Shown here in pieces: positions 23,530 to 32,138 of a stretch of DNA of 32,139 nt. The first letter of the stretch is position 1; every line of letters begins with the position of its first letter. The translations under genes and the position numbers were made by a program. The notes below the pieces were generated by a model that was not told the DNA's origin, did not search any database, and saw only the letters and a list, made by a program, of their open reading frames with translations. The stretch comes from Deltaproteobacteria bacterium (GTDB taxonomy: Bacteria > Myxococcota_A > Polyangia > DRWM01 > JAAZOP01), in assembly GCA_016218765.1 (NCBI GenBank), contig JACRCZ010000038.1:1-32139 (forward strand). Reading direction: 5' to 3'.

Positions 23530-26052
23530 ATGCGCTTCGCACTCGTGGGTCCGACGAACGAAGAGAACCTGGCCCTGGGATACCTGGCAGCGACGTTGCG
23601 CGCCGCCGGCCACGAAGTCGCGACCGTCGCCTTCGACGGCGCCGGTGACGCCCACGCCGCGGCACGACGGGCGATCGCCTCTCGACCCGACGCCGTCGGT
23701 CTCTCCATCGCCTTCCAGGCCGGCGGGTCGGGCTTCCTCGAGCTCGCGGCGGCTCTGCGCCTTCAGGGCTTCACCGGCCACGTCGTCGCCGGCGGCCAGT
23801 TCGCCTCCCTCGCTGCCGGCGAGCTGCTGCGCGAATCCCCGGCCCTCGATTCCGTGCTCCGCGGCGAAGCCGACGAGTCGATCGTCCTCCTGGCGTCCGC
23901 CCTGCACGACGGGACGCCCCTCCGGGACGTCCCCGGGATCGTGCTGCGTGACGGAAACGCCGTCCGCTACGGAGCGCCCGCCGCAAAGCCGCGCGAGCTG
24001 GACGCCCTGCCGCTTCCCGCGCGCGAGACGCCCACGCCGTCCTGCGCCGGCATCCCCGCCGCCTCGCTCGTCGCCAGCCGCGGCTGTCGCGGGCGCTGCT
24101 CGTTCTGCTCCATCGCCGCCTTCGGCGCTCTTTCCGGCGGCCCGGCACGACGCGAGCGCTCCCCGCGGGGCGTCGCGCGAGAGATGGCGCTCCTGTGGCG
24201 CGAGCGCGGGACGCGCCTGTTCGTCTTCCAGGACGACGACTTCCTGGGCGGCGGGCGTGAGGCGAGCCTCGCCCGCGTCGCGGACCTGGAGGCGGCCATC
24301 GCCGGCGAAGGCCTTCCGTCCGTGGCTCTGGCGATCAAGGCTCGCCCCGACGGCATCGATGCCGGCGTCGTCGCCGGCCTCCGTCGCCTCGGCCTCGTCC
24401 AGGTCTTCCTCGGCGTCGAGACCGCCTCCGCCCGCGGCCTCGAGGCCCTCGGCCGCGCGGTCACTCCCGACCGGGTGCGCCGGGCCCTTGCGACTCTCCA
24501 CGCCGCGGACGTCTTCGTCGCCTCCAACCTCATGCTGTGGCATCCCGACGGGACCCTCGACGACCTGCGCGAGAACCTCGCGCTCCTCGCCGCGTTCCCC
24601 GAACAGCTCTTCAGCTTCGGACGCACCGAGCCCTACGAAGGGGCTCCGCTCACCGTGCGCCTCGCGCGCGAGGGCCGGCTGCTCGGCGACTGGCGGAACC
24701 GCGATTACCGCGTCGAGGACCCGGCCGCCCGCCTCGCGCTCGAGCTGTTCAACGCGTCCCTCGCCGCACGCTGCCGCGCGGGCGGCACGATCCCGTTGGC
24801 CCAGCGTTCCGGCACCGCCGCGGCCGCCGCCTCCCGCGTGCTCGGTCCGCCGCAGGTCGCACCCCTCAGGAGCCGGATCCACGCGGTGTCGCGCCGGCTT
24901 GCCGCCTCCAACCGCGCCATCCTGGCCGGCATCGTCGAGCACGCGGCCGCCGGACGGACCGAGCGCGCCGCCACCGCCGAACGGCTCCGCCACGACATGG
25001 ACGACGTGGACGCGACGCTCGGGCCGGAGCTGCGCGAGCTGCTGGTCCGCCTCGAGGACCTCGCCGTCGCGAACGGCCGGCAGACCGCACGGCGGCCGCT
25101 GCGGCGCTCCCACGCACGCCTCGCCGCCGTCGCCGCCGCCGGCGCCCTCGCCTGTTCGCAGCCGCAGGCCCCCGTCTCCCATCCGCGGGACGCCGAGGCG
25201 GGGACGAGCCGCCCCGGCGTTTCCGGGCCCGAGGTCGAGACGCTGGCCGGCCTCGCTGTGGAGCTCAACACCGCCCAACGGTTCATTCCCGGCGGCCCGT
25301 GCTCTCCCCCCACGATCCTCCCCTCCGCGGTCGCCGCCACGCTGGCCGCCGATCCGGCCGCCGGACGGATCGAAGCGATCGACGTGCGCGGCGGAGCGCT
25401 CGAGCGCGTCTTGGTCGCGCCGGACGGCTCGCGGGCCGTGGCGAGCCTCAAGGCCGGCCCGGAGACGGGCGAGGGAGAGCTGCTGGTCCAGGTCCGGCGC
25501 ACCGACGGCACCGCCGCCGTCGTCACGCGCACGTTCTTCTGGGCCGGTGGATACGCGTTCGCCACCGACGAGGAGCGGCAGCAGTTCCTGAACCCGCCGC
25601 CGCCGTTCGATCCCGGCTACCGCATGGGCTGCGATCCGCCCGGCCCGATGCCGGTCATGCCGTTCACGCCGACAGAGTTCTTCGCCGAGGACGGCCGCGT
25701 GTCCTTCGCCATGCGCTACGGGCGCCCTGTCGGCTGGGCCTTCGACCTGGGCTTCGCGGCGGGCGTGGCCGGAACCGAGGGGACGACCGTTGAGCCGCTC
25801 CCGGCGACCTGCGAGTTCGGACGGCTCGAAGTCGGCGTGCCCATGGAGCGCGAATCGATGCCGCCGGGCTGGTTCGCTTGCACGTTCTCCCCCTACGACC
25901 CGGAAGGCGTCACCTACCTGCGAGACGGTTCCTTCGCCTGCACCGTCTTCTTCCGCATCCGTACGGACGACGGCGACCAGGAAACCGTCTCGGGCACCCT
26001 GCCCGTCCATGTGGCCCCCGACGGCACCGTCACCCTCGGCGATCTCTCCTGA
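23530..26052 (+). CDS. B12-binding radical SAM protein fused to a lipoprotein-like C-terminal domain
   Basis: An 840-residue protein. Residues 1-135 form a B12-binding-like domain with the typical NLALGYLAATLRAAGHEV and VVAGGQFAS strands and a LRGEADES end. The radical SAM core has Cys186-x3-Cys190-x2-Cys193 (GCRGRCSFC), FQDDDF, and the VFLGVETAS strand. Residues about 420-520 are helical. Residues 526-542 form a hydrophobic run ending in L-A-C-S (Cys542), like a lipoprotein leader, followed by a 300-residue domain with scattered Cys (CSPP, GCDPPG, ATCEF, FACTF, ACTVF). No ATG, GTG or TTG stands near that leader-like run, so the reading frame joins both parts. The start has a strong GGAGGTG site. 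The enzyme's substrate is unknown. Confidence 0.82.
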   Translation: MRFALVGPTNEENLALGYLAATLRAAGHEVATVAFDGAGDAHAAARRAIASRPDAVGLSIAFQAGGSGFLELAAALRLQGFTGHVVAGGQFASLAAGELLRESPALDSVLRGEADESIVLLASALHDGTPLRDVPGIVLRDGNAVRYGAPAAKPRELDALPLPARETPTPSCAGIPAASLVASRGCRGRCSFCSIAAFGALSGGPARRERSPRGVAREMALLWRERGTRLFVFQDDDFLGGGREASLARVADLEAAIAGEGLPSVALAIKARPDGIDAGVVAGLRRLGLVQVFLGVETASARGLEALGRAVTPDRVRRALATLHAADVFVASNLMLWHPDGTLDDLRENLALLAAFPEQLFSFGRTEPYEGAPLTVRLAREGRLLGDWRNRDYRVEDPAARLALELFNASLAARCRAGGTIPLAQRSGTAAAAASRVLGPPQVAPLRSRIHAVSRRLAASNRAILAGIVEHAAAGRTERAATAERLRHDMDDVDATLGPELRELLVRLEDLAVANGRQTARRPLRRSHARLAAVAAAGALACSQPQAPVSHPRDAEAGTSRPGVSGPEVETLAGLAVELNTAQRFIPGGPCSPPTILPSAVAATLAADPAAGRIEAIDVRGGALERVLVAPDGSRAVASLKAGPETGEGELLVQVRRTDGTAAVVTRTFFWAGGYAFATDEERQQFLNPPPPFDPGYRMGCDPPGPMPVMPFTPTEFFAEDGRVSFAMRYGRPVGWAFDLGFAAGVAGTEGTTVEPLPATCEFGRLEVGVPMERESMPPGWFACTFSPYDPEGVTYLRDGSFACTVFFRIRTDDGDQETVSGTLPVHVAPDGTVTLGDLS

Positions 26053-26080
26053 GCCCCTCTTCCCTCCCGTCCCCCCTCCA

Positions 26081-26112
26081 CCGCCCCACCGCTCTACCGC
26101 TCTACCGCTCCA
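26081..26112. repeat. Four 8-bp units between convergent genes
   Basis: The units CCGCCCCA, CCGCTCTA, CCGCTCTA and CCGCTCCA run back to back. The TAG stop of the minus-strand glycosyltransferase (26102-26104) lies inside the array, and the array lies 28 bases after the radical SAM gene stop. Confidence 0.75.
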
Positions 26113-27220
26113 GAAACGTCTCCCTCACCCACCGCAGCTCGCGCTCCGCCACCGCGTCCCACGCGAAGCGCCGTGCCCACAACCGCGCCCCGGCCTCCAA
26201 CGCGCGCCGCAGCTCGGGCTCGTCCAGCAGCCTGCCCAACGCCCGGCCCAGCGCGGTCGCGTCTCCCGGCGGCACCAGCAACGCCGTCCGCTCCGGATCG
26301 AGGCTCTCCCGGAACCCGTCCGTGTCGGTCGCCAGCACCGCCTTGCCGGCCGCGTTGGCCTCCAGCGCCGCGATGCCGAACCCCTCGAACCGCGACGGCG
26401 AGCAGAACAGCAGGCAGCCCGACAGGAGCCGCCGCTTCTCCTCCTCCCCGACGTTCGGTCGCACCTCGACGCGCGTCGCGACCCCGGCCGCCGCGCTGCG
26501 CCGCACCAGGTCCTCCACGTCGGCCGGCGTCCCACGCCCCGCCAGCACCAGCCGCAGCGAGGGATGCCGCGGCACCACCGCCGCGAAGGCGTCGAGCAGC
26601 AAGTCGAGGCCCTTCATGAACGGATCGAGGCGCCCGACGAAGAGGAGATACCGCGGGTCCGCGATTGTCGGCTCCGGCTCGAGCAGCGCGGGGTCGAAGC
26701 CGTTGGCCGAGTCGAGCACCCTGACCTGCGGGTTCACCTCGCGGATCGCCTCGCGCACCTCCCGGTTCACGGTCACCACGTGGCGCAGCCCGGCCCAGAG
26801 CAGCCGTTCCACGGCCCACGGCAGCCAGCCCGCCGCGCCGAAGCGCTCCACGTAGCGCCGGCCGACGCGGTGGTGCACGATGCCGAAGAAGCGCCGCGGA
26901 CGCAGCAGGCCGGCGAGCAGCGGCGCGTAGGTCGAGACGTCGTTGCCGACCACGTCGGCGTCGTCGAACAGCAGTTGCAGATTGGCGCGCAGGGCGTACC
27001 GCGCGCGCGACGTCGCCTCGCTCTTCCCCCCGCCCAGCGACTCGAAGCGCACACCGTCGACCTCGTGCGCCGCGAATCCCGGGTAGTCGCCCACGTAGAC
27101 CGTGATCCGCTCCCATGCCGGACGGAACCGCCGCAGCACCTCCAGGTGCCGCACCGCCCCGCCCCCGCCGCACCACGGATTGCCGACATGGTCGTAGCTG
27201 TAGAACGACAGTGTGGCCAC
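26102..27220 (-). CDS. Family 4 glycosyltransferase
   Basis: A 372-residue GT-B sugar transferase, probably cytoplasmic and acting on a lipid-linked polysaccharide precursor. The N-terminal acceptor domain starts ATLSFYSYDHVGNPWCGGGGAVRH, where a Gly-rich loop follows the first strand. The C-terminal donor domain has YLLFVGRLDPFMKGLDLLLDAF and the E-x7-E region SRFEGFGIAALEANAAGK, typical of GT4. GTG 27220 follows AGGAGAGG by four bases. The TAG stop lies in the 8-bp repeat array. It is divergent from the flippase gene with a 155-base gap, and the other glycosyltransferases lie beyond, so it belongs to the same surface-polysaccharide locus. Sugar donor and acceptor cannot be assigned. Confidence 0.9.
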   Translation of the reverse strand: MATLSFYSYDHVGNPWCGGGGAVRHLEVLRRFRPAWERITVYVGDYPGFAAHEVDGVRFESLGGGKSEATSRARYALRANLQLLFDDADVVGNDVSTYAPLLAGLLRPRRFFGIVHHRVGRRYVERFGAAGWLPWAVERLLWAGLRHVVTVNREVREAIREVNPQVRVLDSANGFDPALLEPEPTIADPRYLLFVGRLDPFMKGLDLLLDAFAAVVPRHPSLRLVLAGRGTPADVEDLVRRSAAAGVATRVEVRPNVGEEEKRRLLSGCLLFCSPSRFEGFGIAALEANAAGKAVLATDTDGFRESLDPERTALLVPPGDATALGRALGRLLDEPELRRALEAGARLWARRFAWDAVAERELRWVRETFLER

Positions 27221-27375
27221 GTTGCCTCTCCTCCCCGTTGCCCCGCGGACACTCCCGCGCCCCGGGACCCCGGGATCACGGGCCGCACCGGCCGTTCCTG
27301 TCCCGCCGGCGCGGTCCGGAATCGGCAGATACGACGAGCGTGCCGCGGGCGGCACGCGGATGAAGGAGGAGGGAC
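27221..27375. promoter_or_regulatory. Divergent region of glycosyltransferase and flippase genes
   Basis: This gap carries strong purine-rich ribosome sites for both genes and a 20-base perfect palindrome close to the flippase start. No clear -35/-10 pair is seen. Confidence 0.4.
27338..27357. promoter_or_regulatory. Perfect 20-base palindrome upstream of the flippase
   Basis: GCGTGCCGC and GCGGCACGC pair exactly around a GG centre, six bases before the GAAGGAGGAGGG ribosome site of the flippase. It may be a repressor/activator operator or a 5' leader hairpin. Confidence 0.45.
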
Positions 27376-28851
27376 GTGGCAGGCCGTACGGAAGTCGAGC
27401 GCCGCGCGGCGGACATCGGGCGCGACGCACGCGACCTGCGCCACGGCCTGCGGGTCAACCTCTTCGGCTACGCTTTGCGCCTGCTCTACCCCCTGCTCAC
27501 CGCCGTCGTGGTCGTCCTGTACGGCCGGCACGCGTTCGGACTGTTCACCGCCGCGCAAGCGATCCTGCTCCTCGCCCTCCGCGTCTGCCTGCTCGGCCTC
27601 GACAAGGCCGTCCTGTGGTGGATCCCGCGCCGGGCCCCGGGCGACGAACGGAACGGCCTTTACGGCGTGCTGCTGCGCGTCCTGGTCGCCGCCACCCTGA
27701 CCGCCGCCGTCGTGGCCGTCGCCGGCGCACCGTCGCTGGCAGCCTGGGCCGGGCAGCCCGCGGCCGCCGCCGCACTGCGCTGGATGGCGCTCGGACTCGT
27801 CCCGCTCGCGCTCATGGAGGTTCTCGTCCATGCCTGCCTCGGCCGCCGGCGGGTCGAGGCCCAGGTCTTCATCAAGGAGGGCCTGGGCTCGACCGCGCTG
27901 CCCGCCGCGGCGCTCCTGTTGTGGCTGGCGGGGACGCGGGAGTCCGGACTCGCCTGGGCCTTCGTCCTGGCCAACACCGCCGCGCTCGCCGCCGCGGCAC
28001 TCTACTTCCGCCGCACGTTCCGCGACGTGCCGCCTCCGGCCGAACGCTGGGCGGTGCCCGGCGAGCTGTGGCGCTACGCGCTCCCCGCCGGCCTCATGGA
28101 AACGCTCAACTCCGCCCTGCTGCGCCTGGACGTGCTCGTCGTCGCCGCGCTCACCGACGCCGCCACGGTGGGCGTCTACGGCGTCGTCGTCCAGGTGGGC
28201 AGCGCGATCCGCTCCGTGCGCACCGCGTTCGATCCCCTCGTCCTGGCGATCGTCTCCCAGATCGGCGCCCGTCCCGATCCCGAACGCCTGCGTGCCGCGT
28301 TCTCCCGCGCCACGTCGCTGGTGCTGGCGACCCAGGCGCCCATCTTCGCGGTCCTCATCGCCTTCAGCCCCTGGCTGCTGCCGCTGCTGGGCGACGGCTA
28401 CGGCGCCGCCACCGCTCCGGTGCTCGTGCTCTGCGCCTTCTGGGTGCTCAACGGCGTCGTCGGCTTGAACAGCCTGGTCGTCCTGGGCTACGGCCGGAGC
28501 GGGCTGGCCGCGTTCGACGTCGGCGCGACCATCGTCGCCGAAGGACTGCTTCTGCTCGCGCTCGTCCCGCCGTTCGGTCTCGTCGGCGCCGCCGCGGCCG
28601 TCGGCCTCGCCTTCACCTTCCAGAACCTGCTCTGGGCCTGGCAGGCCCGCCGCCTCGCCGGCGGGCCGCTGTACGACCGCGTCGTGCTGCACGTGGCGCT
28701 CGCCGTCGCCGCCGCGTTCGCCGCCGCCCTCTTCGTCGGCGCCGCCGTCTGGCCCGCCGGCCCTGCCCCCGCACGCCTGGCCGGCTTCGCCGCCTTCCTC
28801 CTGGCCGGCACCGCCGCGCTCATCACGCGAAGGGCGCGGCGAGCGCGCTGA
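27376..28851 (+). CDS. Wzx-like polysaccharide flippase
   Basis: A 491-residue integral membrane protein with about 12-14 hydrophobic helices, in the MOP (multidrug/oligosaccharidyl-lipid/polysaccharide) exporter style. It begins with RVNLFGYALRLLYPLLTAVVVVLYG. A second half starts near ELWRYALPAGLMETLNSALLRLDVLVVAAL, where the charged/aromatic pattern repeats that of the first half. The expected role is to flip lipid-linked oligosaccharide repeat units across the inner membrane. GTG 27376 follows GGAGGAGGG by a few bases. The last 29 bases overlap the end of the convergent minus-strand glycosyltransferase. The family is clear; the exact sugar cargo is not. Confidence 0.9.
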   Translation: MAGRTEVERRAADIGRDARDLRHGLRVNLFGYALRLLYPLLTAVVVVLYGRHAFGLFTAAQAILLLALRVCLLGLDKAVLWWIPRRAPGDERNGLYGVLLRVLVAATLTAAVVAVAGAPSLAAWAGQPAAAAALRWMALGLVPLALMEVLVHACLGRRRVEAQVFIKEGLGSTALPAAALLLWLAGTRESGLAWAFVLANTAALAAAALYFRRTFRDVPPPAERWAVPGELWRYALPAGLMETLNSALLRLDVLVVAALTDAATVGVYGVVVQVGSAIRSVRTAFDPLVLAIVSQIGARPDPERLRAAFSRATSLVLATQAPIFAVLIAFSPWLLPLLGDGYGAATAPVLVLCAFWVLNGVVGLNSLVVLGYGRSGLAAFDVGATIVAEGLLLLALVPPFGLVGAAAAVGLAFTFQNLLWAWQARRLAGGPLYDRVVLHVALAVAAAFAAALFVGAAVWPAGPAPARLAGFAAFLLAGTAALITRRARRAR

Positions 28852-29758
28852 AGAGCTGCCGCGCCGCGTGCGCCCTCACGTACGCCGGATCGATGCGCGG
28901 CGCCAGGCGCGCCGTGCGCACCGACGCGTACCAGTGCACGCTCACGGTCTCCGCCGCGACAACCCGCTCCAGCCGCACCCGTGGACCCTCCCGAAACCAG
29001 TGCTCCGAAATCTCCGGCGCCAGCGGATAGAAGACCGCCGGCGGATGCACCACCGGCCCGCAACCGTTCGCCGCCGCAACCGCATCGGCCAACAAGTGTG
29101 TTCCCAGCGCGAAGCGCACGAGCCGCCGCTCATCCGGCAGCTCGACCATCCGCCGCAACAGGTCGAGCACGAAGGGATGGCCGGCCTCCGCCCCCAGCAC
29201 CGCGTTGTTCACCGCCGCCGGATAGAACCGCTCCACGCGCCGGAACCCCAGGTGTCCGTCCGGCAGGCGTCGCAACAGGTCGCGCACGGCCAACCGCACC
29301 CCCGCCGCCGCCCACGTCGCCGGGCTGCGCGACCGCACGACCTCCACCGGCAGCACCACTCGCTCCAGCCCGCAGAACGCTCCCGCCTCCAGCAACGGCC
29401 GGAAGGACCGCACCGTCACCGTGTCGGTGTCCAGATAGACCCCGCCCTCCGCCGCCAGGATCGCCGCGCGTACCACGTTCGCCCGCGCCGCCGGCGCCGT
29501 CAGCTCGCCCAGCAGCCGTCTCAGCGGCTCCGCCGGCGCGCCCAACGGTTCGAACAGCGACCCCGCCTCGAGACGCCGGCACTCGATCCGCGGCTCACCC
29601 CGCAGACTCTCCGTCCCCTCCCCCGGCTCCAGCTCGTCGGCATGGTGCAGCACGACCTTCTCGAACGCCCCTCGCCTCGCGGCCGACCGCACCCCCAACG
29701 CGTGCACCCACGGCAACCGCCTCCCGAACCACACGAAATGCCCCACCGCCGGAATCAA
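28823..29758 (-). CDS. DXD-type glycosyltransferase (GT32/capsular-type)
   Basis: A 311-residue enzyme starting MIPAVGHFVWFGRRLPW, the usual first strand of sugar transferases with the Gly_transf_sug/GT32 fold. It continues with the metal and donor-binding motif GGVYLDTDTV (D-x-D). Late segments include AVNNAVLGAEAGHP and a SVHWYASV strand. TTG 29758 is the start because a GGGAGGGGGA site stands upstream and its first bases overlap the TGA of the preceding glycosyltransferase (TTGA), implying coupling. The C-terminal end overlaps the convergent flippase by 29 bases. It likely adds one sugar during polysaccharide repeat-unit assembly; the donor is unknown. Confidence 0.87.
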   Translation of the reverse strand: MIPAVGHFVWFGRRLPWVHALGVRSAARRGAFEKVVLHHADELEPGEGTESLRGEPRIECRRLEAGSLFEPLGAPAEPLRRLLGELTAPAARANVVRAAILAAEGGVYLDTDTVTVRSFRPLLEAGAFCGLERVVLPVEVVRSRSPATWAAAGVRLAVRDLLRRLPDGHLGFRRVERFYPAAVNNAVLGAEAGHPFVLDLLRRMVELPDERRLVRFALGTHLLADAVAAANGCGPVVHPPAVFYPLAPEISEHWFREGPRVRLERVVAAETVSVHWYASVRTARLAPRIDPAYVRAHAARQLFSALAAPFA

Positions 29759-31077
29759 CGTCCCCCTCCCTTATCTGTGTTCATCTGTGTCCATCTGTGG
29801 TTTCCCCCTTTCCCTTCCCCTTCCCCCTCCATCCGCCCGAGGATGGCCGCCGCGGTGGTCTCCCAGCCCGAACGCGCGGCACGGGCGAGCGCGCCCGCCG
29901 CGAGCCTCGTACGCAGGGGCCCGTCTCCCAGAACGCGCAGCAACGTCGTCGCCAGCTCGCCGGCATCCGCCGGCGGCACCAGCAGCCCCGAGCGACCGTC
30001 GTCGACCGCGTCGGGCACCCCGCCTGAACGGCTCGCCACGCACGGCGTCCCGCACGCCGCCGCCTCCAGGAGCACCAGCCCGAAGCCCTCCGCGTCGCCC
30101 CCGGGCTCCTCGCGCGCCGCCAGCGCGAACACGTCGGCCATCCCGTACAGCGCCGGCAGCTCCTCGTCCGGGACCCGCCCCAGGAAGCGCACCGGCACGC
30201 GCCGCGCGACCGCCATCGCTTCCAGCCGCTCGCGATCGGGTCCTTCCCCCGCGATCACCAGCACCGCGTCCGCGAGCACCGCGTGCACGACCCCGAACGC
30301 CTCGAGCAGCGTGTCCACGCCCTTGCGCGGCACCAGCCGGCCCGCCGACAACACCACCCGGCGCCCGGCCAGCCCCAGCCGCCGGCGCAGCTCCGACGGA
30401 TCGACGGGCCGGAACCGCGTGCGGTCCACGCCGTTGGGCACGACCGCGATCCGCTCGGCCGGGACCCCCAGGGCGCGCACGGCCTCCGCCGTGAACCGGC
30501 TGACCGCGAACACCGCCGCCGCACCGGAGAACACCGCCCGGCGCCACGCGCGCTGCGGTGCCCCCAGCGGCGCCCACAACACCTCGCGCCCGTGCGCCGC
30601 GACGTAGTAGCGGTCGAGCAGCCTCCATCGCACCGCCAGCATCGCGGCGGCGGCCGTCGCCACCTGCGCGTGGAACGCCACCCGGGCCCCCGTGCGCCAC
30701 GCCGCCAGGGGAAGGGCCAGCGGCACCACGGCACCGAAACCGGAGGTCAACAGGTTCTGGACCGGTCCGTCGAGCAACGACGCTGCCGCGGGAAGTCGAC
30801 GCGATCCGGCGGACTCGCCGGCGCGGTGCGCCACCCGCGTTTCGCCGATCCCCGTCGGGAAGCGTGCCGTGACCGGACCCCGGGCCTTCGCCCCGCCCGA
30901 CGGCCAGCGCAGCACGGGATACGGCAGCCCGGCGTCGTGCTCCGCCGCACCTCGCGCCGCAGGCGCCAGCACCGTGACCTCGTGCCGCCGGGAGAACGCG
31001 AGGGCCATCCGGTCGGCGTAGGTCTGGACACCTCCCACGGCCGGCGAGAAATCCTGGGAGATCAGCAACAGCCGCAT
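29755..31077 (-). CDS. Family 4 glycosyltransferase with a repeat-derived C-terminal tail
   Basis: A 440-residue GT-B enzyme. The N-terminus MRLLLISQDFSPAVGGVQTYADRMA has the usual P-x-x-G-G-V-x-x-Y/H motif. The donor domain has VVLSAGRLVPRKGVDTLLEAF, IAGEGPDRERLE, and the E-x7-E element EGFGLVLLEAAACGTP. The last 20 or so residues (from GEGEGKGGNHR to the end, with WTQMNTDK) are low-complexity and come from the 10-bp repeat at 29771-29800 and adjacent purine-rich DNA; they do not fit the fold. ATG 31077 has a TGAGG site upstream and lies eight bases after the preceding gene. The stop overlaps the TTG start of the next gene. It is part of the three-gene glycosyltransferase operon. Confidence 0.92.
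   Translation of the reverse strand: MRLLLISQDFSPAVGGVQTYADRMALAFSRRHEVTVLAPAARGAAEHDAGLPYPVLRWPSGGAKARGPVTARFPTGIGETRVAHRAGESAGSRRLPAAASLLDGPVQNLLTSGFGAVVPLALPLAAWRTGARVAFHAQVATAAAAMLAVRWRLLDRYYVAAHGREVLWAPLGAPQRAWRRAVFSGAAAVFAVSRFTAEAVRALGVPAERIAVVPNGVDRTRFRPVDPSELRRRLGLAGRRVVLSAGRLVPRKGVDTLLEAFGVVHAVLADAVLVIAGEGPDRERLEAMAVARRVPVRFLGRVPDEELPALYGMADVFALAAREEPGGDAEGFGLVLLEAAACGTPCVASRSGGVPDAVDDGRSGLLVPPADAGELATTLLRVLGDGPLRTRLAAGALARAARSGWETTAAAILGRMEGEGEGKGGNHRWTQMNTDKGGGR
29771..29800. repeat. Three 10-bp units at the 3' end of a glycosyltransferase gene
   Basis: The units ttatctgtgt, tcatctgtgt and ccatctgtgg repeat with exact 10-bp spacing. They lie inside the coding frame of the GT4 gene and give the odd tail that includes WTQMNTDK. 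The same style of sequence occurs as dispersed extragenic repeats in other bacteria, from general experience rather than a search. Confidence 0.85.
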
Positions 31078-31085
31078 GGCGCGCC

Positions 31086-32138
31086 TCAGCACCGGCCCGC
31101 GCCGGGCGCGGCCTGCCCGCGGGGCGTGAATCGCAGCTCCCGCTGCGCATCCCAGAACGCCTGGAACGCCTTCTGCCACGTCCGCTGCTCGGCGTGCAGC
31201 CGTCCCTGGTACCCCATCTCCTCGCGCAGGCCCCGGTCGCTGACCAGCCGCCGCAGCGCCGACGTGAAGTCCGTGACGTCGCCGGCCCGCGCGACCAGCC
31301 CGGTCCGGCCGTCGACGATCACCTCCTTCGGGCCGCCCGCGTCCGTCACCACGGCGGGCAGACCCGAGGCCTGCGCCTCGAGCACGACCGACCCGTACGT
31401 GTCGGTCGTGGACGGGAAGGCGAACACGTCCGCGGACGCGAACAGCGTCGCCAGCTCCTCCCCTTCGACGAAACCGGTGAACACGACCCCCGGCAGCTCG
31501 GCCCACTTGCGCCGCAGCTCGTCCAGGTACGGCCCGTCGCCGACCACCACCAGCTCCACGTCGTCGCGCTCGCTGCGCAGCCGCCGGTACGATTCGCCCA
31601 GCACGTCGAGACCCTTCTCGCGCGACACGCGGCCGACGTAGAGCAGCTTCGTGCTGCCGTTGAGGTCCCAGCGCTTCCAGGTCGCGGTGTCGCGGCGGTC
31701 GGGATGGAACAGCGTGACGTCGGTGCCCTTGGGGAAGATGCGGATGTCCTTGTCCCCGAGCCCGTTGTCCTGGAGCATCCGGCGATAGGCTTCCGTGAGC
31801 ACGTAGATCTGGTCGACCTTGCCGTAGAGGAAGCGCACCAGGTGCCACGCCAAGGCCTCCATCGAGGCGTCGTCGGTCAGGATGCGCGCGTAGTGCGGCA
31901 GGTCGGTGTGGTAGATGGCCACGGTCGGCACGTCCAGGATCTCCGCCAGCCACAGCGCCATCAGCCCCACCGGGCCCGGCGTGGAGATGATGAACCGCGT
32001 GAACTGCTCCTTCTCGCACCACCGCAGCATCTCGAGCAGCGGCGGGATCGACAGCGTCATCGAGGCGTACTCGGGCAGCGCCGCGTGGAAGATCGGCTCG
32101 AAGTTCTTCAGGTGGCCGTGGAACGGCGGCTCCGTGGG
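31086..32138 (-). CDS. Family 4 glycosyltransferase, 5' partial
   Basis: A GT-B sugar transferase whose N-terminus lies beyond the window edge; the frame is open through the last base. Visible parts are a strand and turn with FIISTPGPVGLMALWLAEILDVP, an acceptor-side YHTDLPHYARIL, and the donor domain LLYVGRVSREKGLDVL, VVVGDGPYLDELRRK and SSTTDTYGSVVLEAQASGLP-like end. In this last element Asp replaces the usual first Glu of E-x7-E, as also seen in mannosyltransferase-type GT4 proteins. HTDLPHYAR is typical of enzymes acting on lipid-linked acceptors. It is the first visible gene of the operon 32138-28823, eight bases before the next gene. Confidence 0.9.
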   Translation of the reverse strand, partial: PTEPPFHGHLKNFEPIFHAALPEYASMTLSIPPLLEMLRWCEKEQFTRFIISTPGPVGLMALWLAEILDVPTVAIYHTDLPHYARILTDDASMEALAWHLVRFLYGKVDQIYVLTEAYRRMLQDNGLGDKDIRIFPKGTDVTLFHPDRRDTATWKRWDLNGSTKLLYVGRVSREKGLDVLGESYRRLRSERDDVELVVVGDGPYLDELRRKWAELPGVVFTGFVEGEELATLFASADVFAFPSTTDTYGSVVLEAQASGLPAVVTDAGGPKEVIVDGRTGLVARAGDVTDFTSALRRLVSDRGLREEMGYQGRLHAEQRTWQKAFQAFWDAQRELRFTPRGQAAPGAGRC

